Positions 22,689-30,904 are shown, counted from the first letter of the stretch. The stretch is DNA of 41,165 nt from an uncultured Lachnospiraceae bacterium (GCA_910580005.1 CAJTXH010000008.1:1-41165), one strand, 5' to 3'. The notes: generated from the sequence alone by a model not told the origin. Made by a program: numbers and translations.

Positions 22689-24711
22689 ACCAGTTCTGGT
22701 ATTTGGTGGTACAAGTGAAGGCAGGAAGCTTGCAGAATTATTTGACAGTAATAACATGAAGTGTATAGTATGTGTTGCAACAGAGTATGGGGAACAGCTT
22801 CTTCCAGAGTCGGAAAATATTACTGTTATTTGCGGACGTATGGATTTTAATGGTATTTACAGGCTTATGGCAGGAGATGCAGGCAATGGCAGACAGTTTT
22901 CTTATGTAATAGATGCAACACATCCTTATGCTTCTTTAATATCAGATAATGTAAAACAGGCATGTATTAAAACAGGTACAGTTTATCTGCGCCTTTTGCG
23001 TGATAATATTTATAATAGCCAGGATAATAATATAAAGTTTTTTCCAGATGCCAGCCAGGCAGCAGAATATTTGGATAAAACCACAGGCAGGATATTATTG
23101 ACTACAGGCAGCAAAGACCTGCCGGTGTTTTGTAACAGTATAAAGGATAAAAGCCGTATTACTGTAAGGGTGCTTCCTTCTGCCAGTGCTATAGAGGTAT
23201 GTAATAACTCAGGGCTGGATGGAAAGCAGATAATTGCAATGCAAGGTCCTTTTTCTAAAGAAACTAATGCTGCATTAATAAAACAGTCAGATGCCAGATT
23301 TATTGTTATGAAAGAAAGCGGCAGTGCAGGCGGTTTTCCAGAAAAGGTATCTGCTGCAAAAGAAACGGGTACAGATATAATAATTATAAAAAGGCCTGTA
23401 GAAGAAACAGGACATACTTTTGATGAAATTATTAAAATACTTGGACTTTGTGATGCCAGTATAAATAGCTGTAATAATAATTTATATAAAGAAATTACAC
23501 TGGCTGGAATGGGAATGGGAAATAAAGGGACTCTTACTATAGACGGGCTTGCTGCATTAGAAGAGGCAGAACTTGTAATTGGTACAGGAAGGCTGCTTGA
23601 AACGGCAGGCAGAATTACCAATATGTCTTATAAAGAAATTTATAATGCTTATAATGCAAATTTGATATATAGCTATATTAAAGAACATCCACAATATAAT
23701 AAAATTGCAGTTTTGCTTTCTGGTGATACTGGTTTTTACAGTGGGGCAAAAAATCTGGAAGAAGTGTTGTCAGGATTGCAGGAATATAATATAAAAATTA
23801 TTCCAGGCATATCTTCTGTAGTATATTTTGCTTCCCGGTTAAAAACAGGCTGGCAGGATATAAAACTTCTAAGCCTGCATGGCAGGACGCAGAATGTAAT
23901 TGATGCAATAAAAAGCAATAGAAGGACATTTGTGCTTCTTGGAGCAAAGGACAGTGTTGCATGGCTTGCAGGTTTATGTATACAATATGGTTTAGGGGAT
24001 GTTAAATTATATATAGGGCATAACCTGGGATATAGTGATGAAGAAATTATTTCTGGAAACCCGGCAGATTTTGCTGGATATATTAACAAAGGGATTTTAT
24101 ATTGCGCAATTATAGAAAACTCTTCTGCTGGCAGGAGCATTGTAACACATGGAATACCAGACAGCCAGTTTATACGTGGCAATGTCCCTATGACTAAGGA
24201 AGAAATACGTGAGATATCTGTTTCAAAGCTGCATCTGCTGAAAGATGCAGTGGTTTATGATATTGGTTCTGGTACTGGCTCTGTTGCGGTTGAATGTGCA
24301 AGGATGGCATATAATGGAAAAGTTTATGCAATTGAAAAGAACAGCGAAGCAGTAAAGCTTATAGAACAGAATAAATTATTACATGGCACGTTTAACTTAG
24401 AAGTGGTAAATGGCACAGCACCTGGGATTTTAGAAGGGCTTGAGCCGCCAACACATGTGTTTATAGGAGGAAGTTCAGGAAAACTAAGACAAGTAATGGC
24501 TAGTATATTTGCAAAGAATAAAAATGCAAGGATTGTAATTAATGCAGTTACTCTTGAAACAGTTGCAGAAGTGCAAAGGATTATAAAAGAGAATAAAGAT
24601 ATTAAAGCAGATATTTCATGCATAACAGTTAGCAAGGCGGAGGCTCTTGGAAATTACCATATAATGAAGGATTTGAATCCTGTCTGGATAATAGTTATAG
24701 AGCTAGGATAA
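22681..24711 (+). CDS. CbiJ-CbiE-CbiT fusion: precorrin-6 reductase plus C5,15-methyltransferase/decarboxylase
   Basis: The 676-residue protein joins three consecutive cobalamin enzymes. Residues 1-255 are CbiJ/CobK reductase (VLVFGGTSEGRKLAELF, IDATHPYASLIS, TGSKDLPVF). Residues 270-480 are CbiE methylase (ITLAGMGMGNKGTLTIDG, LSGDTGFYSGA, IIPGISSV, SLHGR). Residues 490-676 are CbiT methylase/decarboxylase (IPDSQFIRGNVPMTKEEIR, SAM loop DIGSGTGSVAVE near 527, FIGGSSG). The start is TTG 22681 with GGGGG 8 nt upstream; an earlier in-frame ATG lies inside cbiH. CbiE-CbiT fusions are known as CobL; the added reductase links three sequential steps in one chain. Confidence 0.92.
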   Translation: MDKPVLVFGGTSEGRKLAELFDSNNMKCIVCVATEYGEQLLPESENITVICGRMDFNGIYRLMAGDAGNGRQFSYVIDATHPYASLISDNVKQACIKTGTVYLRLLRDNIYNSQDNNIKFFPDASQAAEYLDKTTGRILLTTGSKDLPVFCNSIKDKSRITVRVLPSASAIEVCNNSGLDGKQIIAMQGPFSKETNAALIKQSDARFIVMKESGSAGGFPEKVSAAKETGTDIIIIKRPVEETGHTFDEIIKILGLCDASINSCNNNLYKEITLAGMGMGNKGTLTIDGLAALEEAELVIGTGRLLETAGRITNMSYKEIYNAYNANLIYSYIKEHPQYNKIAVLLSGDTGFYSGAKNLEEVLSGLQEYNIKIIPGISSVVYFASRLKTGWQDIKLLSLHGRTQNVIDAIKSNRRTFVLLGAKDSVAWLAGLCIQYGLGDVKLYIGHNLGYSDEEIISGNPADFAGYINKGILYCAIIENSSAGRSIVTHGIPDSQFIRGNVPMTKEEIREISVSKLHLLKDAVVYDIGSGTGSVAVECARMAYNGKVYAIEKNSEAVKLIEQNKLLHGTFNLEVVNGTAPGILEGLEPPTHVFIGGSSGKLRQVMASIFAKNKNARIVINAVTLETVAEVQRIIKENKDIKADISCITVSKAEALGNYHIMKDLNPVWIIVIELG

Positions 24712-24971
24712 TTTCCAGTTATCCTGTGTTTATGTAAAACGGACGGTTTCTGTGCCATAGCCAGAATATTCCGTATAAGGGCACGCTTCCGCTACGATGG
24801 CATACGCAGCGGCGCATAAAATCCTTATGCCACTTTGTGGCATTGGGTACAGGATTTAAACGCCGGCGATGCCAAAGTGCCCCTTTTACGGAATATTGCT
24901 GGCACCTGGCACATGAAACCTGTCACTGTAAATTTACAATAAACCCCAGAATAACATAATAACTCGAAATT
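24711..24971 (+). repeat. T-family structured repeat, copy B
   Basis: It begins at the stop codon of the cbiJ-ET gene with ATTTCCAGTTAT and ends ATAACTCGAAATT (24959-24971). Core helices: GGTTTC / GAAACC (24745-24750 / 24915-24920) extended by TGTGCCA / TGGCACA; AATATTCCGTA / TACGGAATATT (ends 24775, starts 24887); P2 GGGCAC / GTGCCC (24779-24784 / 24877-24882) with the same bulged C; P3 TGGCAT / ATGCCA (24798-24803 / 24869-24874); P4 CGGCG / CGCCG; P5 AAATCCT / AGGATTT (24819-24825 / 24851-24857). An extra hairpin ATGCCAC / GTGGCAT (24827-24843) enlarges the P5 loop. Confidence 0.85.
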
Positions 24972-25095
24972 GGGTGTTGAAAATTATTCTGCTGGTTTTT
25001 ACTTATATCCTATATTTTTTATTTGCCATTATACAAACATTAATACAAATAGCACTCATATATTTTCCGTCTGTCTGAATAACCTTCCACACATC

Positions 25096-25330
25096 ATAAT
25101 TTCCAGTTATATTACCATTTTTGCCAGCAAACAGCAGGTTTCCAGTGTCCAGGCTAAATATTCCATGACAGGGACACTTCAGCTCCGCCGGCGTTTAAAT
25201 CTGGTTCTTTCAGATTTTATGCGCCGCTGCGTGAGCTGACGTAGCGAAAGCGTGCCCTGGAGTGGAATATTTAGCCTGGACACCGAAAGCCCTGCGTCCG
25301 TCCTGCCAGCAAAAGATAACTGGAAATTAT
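25096..25330 (-). repeat. T-family structured repeat, copy C, opposite orientation
   Basis: The perfect 15-bp ends ATAATTTCCAGTTAT (25096-25110) and ATAACTGGAAATTAT (25316-25330) flank an inverted copy of the core. Helices: P1, perfect 21 bp (25145-25165 / 25263-25283); P2, GGG-CAC / GTGCCC with the bulged base retained (25171-25177 / 25252-25257); P3, TCAGCTC / GAGCTGA (25179-25185 / 25233-25239); P4, CGGCG / CGCCG (25189-25193 / 25222-25226); P5, AAATCTG / CAGATTT (25197-25203 / 25211-25217). It ends 41 bp before cbiA. The spacer 24972-25095 shows nothing recognisable. Confidence 0.85.
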
Positions 25331-25371
25331 CATCATATATATTGCAAAGAATAAGAGAGGTGTTATAGTTT

Positions 25372-26748
25372 ATGGAAATCCCAAGAATTATGTTAGCCGC
25401 AGGCTCAAGCGGAAGCGGTAAGACCACTATTACGTGTGGTCTTTTACAGGCATTTAAAAACCGTGGTTTAAAGGCTGTTTCTTTTAAATGTGGTCCTGAT
25501 TATATAGACCCGTTATTTCATAAAACGGTACTTGGGATACCTTCTAAAAACCTTGATACATTTTTTGCCCCGCCTGGCATTGTGCAGGAGCTTATGGCAG
25601 AAACAGCCGCATATGCAGATATTGCAGTAACAGAGGGTGTAATGGGTTATTATGACGGGGCTGGGATTAAAACACATATGGCGTCGTCATATGAACTTGC
25701 AAAAGTAACAGATACTCCTGTAATATTAATTGTTAATGCACGTGGAATGGGAATTTCAGTTATACCATATATTAAAGGTTTCCTGGAGTATAAAGCCTGT
25801 TCTGGAATTAAAGCTGTTATATTAAACCAGGCTTCCAGGGCAGTGTATAGCGGATTAAAACCTTTAATAGAAAAAGAATTAGGAATAACTGTTGCTGGTT
25901 ATTTGCCAGTAATGCAAGAGTGCCATCTGGAAAGCAGGCATCTTGGACTTGTTATGCCAGAGGAGGCTGCAGGCATAAAGGAAATAATAAATGGCTTAGC
26001 AGTTAAAATGGAAGAATGCATAGATATAGATAAAATAATTTCTATTGCAGAAAGTGCTCCTTGTATTAATGTAAATCCTGTGGAAATTGTGCCTGTATGC
26101 AGTTATGGTAAAGTGCGTATAGGAATTGCAATGGATGAAGCTTTTTGTTTTTATTATGAAGATAATTTAAGACTTCTTGAAAAGCTTGGTGCGGAATTAG
26201 TGTATTTTTCACCACTGCATGAAAAGAAACTGCCTGGAAATATAGATGGCTGTATATTTGGCGGAGGATATCCTGAACTTTATCTTAAGGGATTAAGCAG
26301 TAATACCTCAATGCTAAAGTCTGTAAAGCAGGCACTTTCAGCAAGGCAAATGCCATATATAGCAGAATGTGGCGGTTTTTTATATCTCCATGAAAATATG
26401 GAAGATACATGCCATAATAATTACAGGCTTGCTGGTGTAATCCATGCAGATGCCATATACAAAGGGAAATTACAGCGTTTTGGCTATATAACCCTTTCAC
26501 CAGCAGTACGTGCCAATGATAAAAATAAAGAAATAAAAGCACATGAATTCCATTATTATGACAGTACAGATAATGGAAAAAGCTATATTGCAACAAAACC
26601 GTTCCGCAATATACAGTGGGAATGTATACATGAAAGCGGACAGGGTTTTGCAGGTTTTCCACATCTGTACTTTTATTCATGTCCGGGTTTTGCAAGGAAG
26701 TTCGTGGAAAAATGCCTGCATTATTCTTTATTGCGTAATGATTCCTGA
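25372..26748 (+). CDS. cbiA: Cobyrinate a,c-diamide synthase CbiA
   Basis: CbiA amidates the a and c carboxylates of cobyrinic acid using ATP and glutamine. The 458-residue protein has an N-terminal dethiobiotin-synthetase-like ATPase half with P-loop AAGSSGSGKTT (about 10) and KCGPDYIDPLFH, then EGVMGYYDG. A C-terminal glutaminase half follows, with GCIFGGGYPELY and nucleophile Cys in YIAECGGFLYL (about 332). It is separated from the other cbi genes by repeats B and C. Its last 28 bases overlap the 3' end of cbiN on the other strand. A CobB (aerobic) name is possible, but the cbi context favours CbiA. Confidence 0.95.
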   Translation: MEIPRIMLAAGSSGSGKTTITCGLLQAFKNRGLKAVSFKCGPDYIDPLFHKTVLGIPSKNLDTFFAPPGIVQELMAETAAYADIAVTEGVMGYYDGAGIKTHMASSYELAKVTDTPVILIVNARGMGISVIPYIKGFLEYKACSGIKAVILNQASRAVYSGLKPLIEKELGITVAGYLPVMQECHLESRHLGLVMPEEAAGIKEIINGLAVKMEECIDIDKIISIAESAPCINVNPVEIVPVCSYGKVRIGIAMDEAFCFYYEDNLRLLEKLGAELVYFSPLHEKKLPGNIDGCIFGGGYPELYLKGLSSNTSMLKSVKQALSARQMPYIAECGGFLYLHENMEDTCHNNYRLAGVIHADAIYKGKLQRFGYITLSPAVRANDKNKEIKAHEFHYYDSTDNGKSYIATKPFRNIQWECIHESGQGFAGFPHLYFYSCPGFARKFVEKCLHYSLLRNDS

Positions 26749-27041
26749 TGTTTTCTTTCAACAAACCTTCCCATACAGAAAGCTATAATTCCAACGCCAA
26801 TTCCAGTCTGTATACAGAAAAGCAGGCTTTCTATCTCACCAGGAAGTTCACCATTAAGAGCCTGCTCAAGCACAGGTGTAAACCAAGGTTCATATTTACC
26901 TGTGATTTCTTCAACCATTACACTGCCTGCATCATCTGAACCACCAAATTCTGCACCTTTAAGTGCAAAAAGCGGAATAATAATTATAAGTGCAACAGCA
27001 AAAAGCAGTGCTACCGCTATTTTCTTCTTATTATTTTTCAT
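26721..27041 (-). CDS. cbiN: Cobalt ECF transporter accessory protein CbiN
   Basis: This small subunit works with CbiM in cobalt uptake. The 106-residue protein has two membrane spans (about 8-26 and 72-92) with an extracytoplasmic loop containing GSDDAGSVMVEEITGKYEPW, a family signature. Its ATG shares one base with the cbiM stop (TAATG), so the two are coupled. The last 28 bp overlap the end of cbiA convergently, and no terminator separates them. Confidence 0.94.
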   Translation of the reverse strand: MKNNKKKIAVALLFAVALIIIIPLFALKGAEFGGSDDAGSVMVEEITGKYEPWFTPVLEQALNGELPGEIESLLFCIQTGIGVGIIAFCMGRFVERKHQESLRNKE

Positions 27042-27793
27042 TATTGAGCTGTCCCCTTTCTGATAAAACCAATTTCTATAAGTTCTTGTGTCCCGTATGT
27101 TTCAAGTGCCATAACTATAAGGACAGTAAGTATTCCTTCGAGAATTGCAAGCGGAAGCTGGGTTGGCGCAAATACACCCAGGAATTTTAAAAATGCTGCC
27201 AGCACACCATCTGCTGTATTATGCGCAAGTGCAAGCTGGAAGCTTGTAACACAGTATGTAAATAAATCCCCTATGCTTGCTGCAAGAAATATGCTTACAA
27301 GTTTACTGGCTTTGAATTTCTGGCAGGTTTTATATATAATGTAACTTACAACAGGTCCTGCTATAGCCATTGAGAATGTGTTAGCACCAAGTGTTGTAAT
27401 CCCACCATGGGCAAGCAGTATTGCCTGGAATATCAGAACGATAATTCCCAGGATGCTTATAACAGAAGGCCCAAATAAAATTGCCCCAAGCCCTGTGCCT
27501 GTCATGTGTGAGCAGCTTCCTGTAAGAGATGGTATTTTTAGTGAGGAAATAACAAAAACAAATGCCCCTGACATAGCAATAAGTGTTATATTCCTGCGGT
27601 TCTTTTCAAGTAAATTTTTAATTTTTATAAAACCTGATACAAGAAAAGGTATGCTTACAATGCCCCATGCAACACAGTAACCAGGTGGAAGATATCCTTC
27701 CATAATGTGCATTGCGGAAACAGCATTACCTGTTCCCAAAACTGCCGCAAAAAGAACTGCTACAAAAATAATCTTTTTTTCTTTTTTAGCCAT
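27041..27793 (-). CDS. cbiM: Cobalt ECF transporter substrate-binding subunit CbiM
   Basis: This membrane S-component binds Co2+. The 250-residue protein has a cleavable-looking N-terminal hydrophobic segment ending AVSAMHIMEGYLPPGYC. Family members need the Met-His N-terminus (MHIMEG) for metal binding, which is generated by processing. Several membrane spans follow, with the conserved SSLKIPSLTGSCSHMTGTGL and LLAHGGITTLGANTFSM. AAGGAG precedes ATG 27793. It is the third gene of cbiQOMN. Confidence 0.96.
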   Translation of the reverse strand: MAKKEKKIIFVAVLFAAVLGTGNAVSAMHIMEGYLPPGYCVAWGIVSIPFLVSGFIKIKNLLEKNRRNITLIAMSGAFVFVISSLKIPSLTGSCSHMTGTGLGAILFGPSVISILGIIVLIFQAILLAHGGITTLGANTFSMAIAGPVVSYIIYKTCQKFKASKLVSIFLAASIGDLFTYCVTSFQLALAHNTADGVLAAFLKFLGVFAPTQLPLAILEGILTVLIVMALETYGTQELIEIGFIRKGTAQ

Positions 27794-27822
27794 AATTTTC
27801 TCCTTTTGAAAATAAAAATTTA

Positions 27823-28668
27823 TTATAAATGGTTAAACCATTTAGTAAACTCATTAATAGATTTTGGGGCGTTATCATAGTTATTTAAGTCCTTGCCATA
27901 CTTTTTATTTATAATTTTATATATTTGTAAAAGCATTGGCTTTTCAAGGTTTGCCCTTTTTAATATTTCATCTGATGTAAATATTTTTACTGGTTCATCA
28001 TCAGCAATTATGCTTCCGTTTTCAATGACAATAATCCTGTCAGCCCACTTGTATGCAAAATCTGTATTATGTGTTGAGATAATAATTGTTTTTCCTTCAC
28101 TTTCAAGCTTTGACAGAATATTTTCAAACATTAGCGAATTGCCAGGGTCTAATGATGCCATAGGTTCATCAAATAAAATAATTTCTGGCTGCATTGCAAT
28201 TACGCCTGCAATAGCTACACGCTTCTTTTCGCCTCCGCTTAGATAATGTGGGGGTTTGTCCTTGTAATTATAAATCCCCATTTCTTTTAAAATCCCAATA
28301 GTTCTTTTTTGTATTTCACTTTCAGGCAGCCCAAGATTTACAAGCCCGAATGATACTTCATTTAAAACAGTTGTGCCTACAATCTGGCTGTCTGGCTCCT
28401 GGAAAACATATCCAACATTTTTCCTAAGAGTGTTTATATTTTTTTTTGTTATTTTTGTCCCAGAAAAAAATATTTCACCACTTCTGCTGTTGTATACACC
28501 ATTCATATTTAAAAATAAGGTGGATTTTCCTGCGCCATTAGCACCCAGGACAGCAATTTTTTCACCCTTTTTAATTCCAATGCTGATGTCTGTTAAGACA
28601 TTATTCCTGTTATCATAAGAATAATCCAGGTGTTTAATTTCAAGTATGTAGCCAGGCGTTTCTGCCAT
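27823..28668 (-). CDS. cbiO: Cobalt ECF transporter ATPase CbiO
   Basis: This ABC ATPase powers cobalt import. The 281-residue protein has Walker A GANGAGKST (about 38), Q-loop FQEPDSQ, signature LSGGEKKRVAIAG, Walker B IILFDEPMASLD and H-loop STHNTDF. The C-terminal helical extension seen in CbiO-type ATPases is present. GGAGG precedes ATG 28668. The single ATPase gene suggests a homodimer with the CbiQ transmembrane subunit. Confidence 0.96.
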   Translation of the reverse strand: MAETPGYILEIKHLDYSYDNRNNVLTDISIGIKKGEKIAVLGANGAGKSTLFLNMNGVYNSRSGEIFFSGTKITKKNINTLRKNVGYVFQEPDSQIVGTTVLNEVSFGLVNLGLPESEIQKRTIGILKEMGIYNYKDKPPHYLSGGEKKRVAIAGVIAMQPEIILFDEPMASLDPGNSLMFENILSKLESEGKTIIISTHNTDFAYKWADRIIVIENGSIIADDEPVKIFTSDEILKRANLEKPMLLQIYKIINKKYGKDLNNYDNAPKSINEFTKWFNHL

Positions 28669-28708
28669 TTGTTTTCCTCCATTGTGTATAATATGTTTTA
28701 CTAGCTGG

Positions 28709-29494
28709 TTACATTGTGTATGCCAGTTTAAATATAATTAAGAATAAAAGGTATATTAAAAATAATAATGCCTGTAATTTAGAAATTTTTTTATTTTCAT
28801 TGTAAAATCCAAGTGAACCATTATAACAGCGTGCTTCCATTGCATTATAGTAATTGCGCGAATTTTTTAATGACACAATTAAAAGATTACTAAGCATTAT
28901 GCTGAAACTTTTGCATGATGTCCTGAAATTAATATATCCAAGCCTTGCCACACCTGCGTTATGCATTTTATGTACTCCATCAGACAAGATAAATATGTAT
29001 CTGTATATAAGATACATTAATTCAATAAATATACCAGGCAGATGAAGCTTTTTTAGTGCTGTAATAATTTCACCTGCAGGAGTTGATAAAGTTACCAGGT
29101 ACATTGCACTGGCAGCGCTTATGGCTTTTAATATAATATTAAGCATCAGTGTTATATTTTCTTTTGTAAAATATATATATGTAAATCCAATATCCAGGTT
29201 TATTATTCCTATGGCTGCCTTGGAAAAACCAGCCCCGGCAGCTATGCTTCCAAGAAGAATAAATAAAAAAGGTATTTTTACGGCCTTTAAATATTTCCTG
29301 GTAGAAAGTCTGGCAAGATATGTATTTACAAATCCCATAAAGAGAAATGTATATACTGGAATAAAAAAATTGTCTGAGGAAATAACAATTATTATTGCTG
29401 CTAATGCAAAGAGCATTTTATAACTGGTATTCCAGTTTCTTATAGCAGAGTTATAAGCGTAATAATCTATTGGAAAATGGTTATGTGTATGCAA
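28709..29494 (-). CDS. cbiQ: Cobalt ECF transporter transmembrane subunit CbiQ
   Basis: The T-component of the ECF transporter links CbiO to CbiM. The 261-residue protein has four to six membrane spans and the coupling-helix segments MEARCYNGSLGFY and the related VARLGY, corresponding to the A-R-G motifs that touch the ATPase. The start is TTG 29494, with GGAGG (29502-29506) 7 nt upstream inside the 3' arm of the riboswitch hairpin, so translation is probably controlled directly. It is the first gene of the cbiQOMN operon. This order differs from the common cbiMNQO. Confidence 0.93.
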   Translation of the reverse strand: MHTHNHFPIDYYAYNSAIRNWNTSYKMLFALAAIIIVISSDNFFIPVYTFLFMGFVNTYLARLSTRKYLKAVKIPFLFILLGSIAAGAGFSKAAIGIINLDIGFTYIYFTKENITLMLNIILKAISAASAMYLVTLSTPAGEIITALKKLHLPGIFIELMYLIYRYIFILSDGVHKMHNAGVARLGYINFRTSCKSFSIMLSNLLIVSLKNSRNYYNAMEARCYNGSLGFYNENKKISKLQALLFLIYLLFLIIFKLAYTM

Positions 29495-29528
29495 AAAATA
29501 ACCTCCGGCTTTTTTTAAGCCAGAGGTT
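29492..29528 (-). terminator. Riboswitch expression platform: hairpin covering the cbiQ ribosome binding site
   Basis: On the minus strand AACCTCTGGCTT and AAGCCGGAGGTT (29517-29528 and 29500-29511) form a 12-bp stem, including one G-U, around AAAAA, followed by ATTTTTTG. The 3' arm contains the cbiQ ribosome binding site GGAGG, and the start codon TTG is made from the last two T of the U-tract and the next G. The same hairpin could therefore stop transcription and block translation. Confidence 0.8.
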
Positions 29529-29625
29529 TTAATGGGTATACTTAATAAAGATACATAGTATTAATTAAAAAAAATACTTGTACCATACTTATAAGGCCAG
29601 TTACCTGTGGCTTATGATTTTTCAT

Positions 29626-29832
29626 TTAAGGCAGGTCTCCTGGCTTAATATCTGTTACATTTATAAATTATGCAACGCGTTTATATACATACCTTCCCGG
29701 CATTCCAGTGGCATATCTGTATATAACCTCAATCTCACAGTGGCAGGTCCGCACAGGTCTCTCACCTGTTTCCCTTTTCACCAGCAGCTCCACACCATCC
29801 CAGGCGTATTACTGCAGGCACCTTAAATGTAT
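29626..29832 (-). promoter_or_regulatory. Cobalamin riboswitch
   Basis: Read on the minus strand, the segment holds the B12-box region in order: GGTGCCTGCAG, GGTGAAAAGGGAAACAGGTG, CCTGCCACTGTGA, GCCGGGAAGG and the closing AAGCCAGGAGACCTGCC. This is the standard adenosylcobalamin/cobalamin aptamer arrangement. Binding is expected to repress cbiQOMN through the hairpin at 29500-29528. Confidence 0.93.
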
Positions 29833-29845
29833 TTAGTTTTATACC

Positions 29846-29873
29846 AGTATACACTTTTTCAAATTATTGTCAA
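29846..29873 (-). promoter_or_regulatory. Promoter of the cobalamin riboswitch and cbiQOMN
   Basis: On the minus strand TTGACA (29873-29868) and TATACT (29851-29846) are separated by 16 bp, a near-consensus sigma-A promoter just upstream of the aptamer. Confidence 0.8.
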
Positions 29874-29893
29874 ATAAAAAACAAAAATAACCA

Positions 29894-30130
29894 CACGTCC
29901 GTTTCATAAATTTCCAGTTATCCTGTGTTTGTATAAAAACGGACGGTTTCCGTACCGGAGCCAGAATATTCCGTACAGGGGCACGCTTCCGCTACGGTAG
30001 AAATACGAGTTTTACAGTGCCATTTTGCACGTTTTTTGTGCAAAATGTGTACATAACCAGTGCTGAAAGCACTGCTAGTTACTATGAACAGCGTAGCTGT
30101 GAATAGTAACAATTTTATGAAACGGACGTG
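29894..30130 (+). repeat. T-family repeat, copy D, with a G-family element replacing its right half
   Basis: The ends CACGTCCGTTTCATAAA (29894-29910) and TTTATGAAACGGACGTG (30114-30130) are a perfect 17-bp inverted repeat. The left part matches copy B up to GCACGCTTCCGCTACGGTAG (ends 30000). From 30001 to 30110 the sequence is instead G-family (ACAGTGCCATTTTGCAC..AGTAAC), without the usual left terminus. The core helices therefore cannot form, and this copy is a hybrid. Confidence 0.75.
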
Positions 30131-30149
30131 AAAATAACCAGAAAAATGC

Positions 30150-30178
30150 TTGACATATTTTCACGTATATGATACTCT
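30150..30178 (+). promoter_or_regulatory. Probable rplJL promoter
   Basis: TTGACA lies at 30150-30155. Candidate -10 elements are GATACT (30171-30176, 15-bp spacing) and TACTCT (30173-30178, 17 bp). It directly precedes the L10 leader and starts only 20 bp after the T-family repeat end. Confidence 0.6.
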
Positions 30179-30184
30179 ATCAGA

Positions 30185-30275
30185 GGTTTTGCAGAAAGTA
30201 CAAGCCACACTGCCGTAGACAGCAGGTGCCATATTACTGGCGTAAGGATAGCCGCCTGCCGAGGAGAATTTTGTT
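30185..30275 (+). promoter_or_regulatory. Ribosomal protein L10 leader
   Basis: The stretch with GCCGTAGACAGCAGGTGCC, a short variable stem, and GCCGCCTGCCGAGGAGAA matches the L10 leader RNA found upstream of rplJ in Firmicutes. L10 (with L12) binds this kink-turn-containing structure to repress its own operon. Confidence 0.85.
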
Positions 30276-30290
30276 TTTTATGGAATTTCT

Positions 30291-30324
30291 ATCTCCCTGT
30301 ATACGTGTGTGCAGGGGGATTTTT
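30291..30324 (+). terminator. Attenuator hairpin of rplJL
   Basis: ATCTCCCTG (30291-30299) pairs with CAGGGGGAT (30312-30320) around a 12-nt loop, followed by TTTT. Its position between the L10 leader and rplJ indicates an attenuator that could respond to L10 binding. Confidence 0.8.
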
Positions 30325-30403
30325 CATATTATAAAGTAAAAAAGGTCTGCAAGCAGTGAATTAATAAAATATATGGGCATGCCCAGGAAAGGAGATTTTA
30401 CCT

Positions 30404-30904
30404 ATGGCAAAAGTTGAAATTAAACAGCCTGTAGTTGATGAGATTAAAGCGAAAGTTGAAGGTGCTGTTACAATAGTTTTAGTTGATTACCGTGGACTTA
30501 CTGTTGAACAGGATACAAGACTCCGTAAAAATCTCAGGGAAGCAGGGTGTGAATACAAGGTATACAAGAATACCCTTATGAAACGTGCATTTGAGGGTAC
30601 AGACTGTGCACAGCTTAATGCTCTTCTTGAAGGACCATCTGCAATTGCTATTTCAAAGGATGATGTAACAGCACCTATAAGGATTCTTAATAATATGGCA
30701 AAGGAAGCAGAAGCGCTTGAATTTAAAGCTGCTGTTGTAGAAGGCAGCTTATATGATGCTGATGGAGTTAAGGCTCTTGCAAGCATTCCTTCAAGAGAAG
30801 AACTTATTTCAAAACTGCTTGGTTCTTTACAGTCACCTATTACAAACTTTGCACGTGTTATTAAGCAGATTGCAGAAAAGGGTGACAGTGCTGCAGAGGC
30901 ATAG
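30404..30904 (+). CDS. rplJ: Ribosomal protein L10
   Basis: L10 forms the base of the ribosomal stalk and carries L7/L12 dimers. The 166-residue protein shows the RNA-binding N-terminus (VDYRGLTVEQDTRLRKNLRE, YKVYKNTLMKRAFE), LLEGPSAIAIS and the C-terminal helix that binds L12 (LLGSLQSPITNFARVIKQIA). AAAGGAG precedes ATG 30404. It follows its autoregulatory leader and is co-transcribed with rplL. Confidence 0.97.
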   Translation: MAKVEIKQPVVDEIKAKVEGAVTIVLVDYRGLTVEQDTRLRKNLREAGCEYKVYKNTLMKRAFEGTDCAQLNALLEGPSAIAISKDDVTAPIRILNNMAKEAEALEFKAAVVEGSLYDADGVKALASIPSREELISKLLGSLQSPITNFARVIKQIAEKGDSAAEA

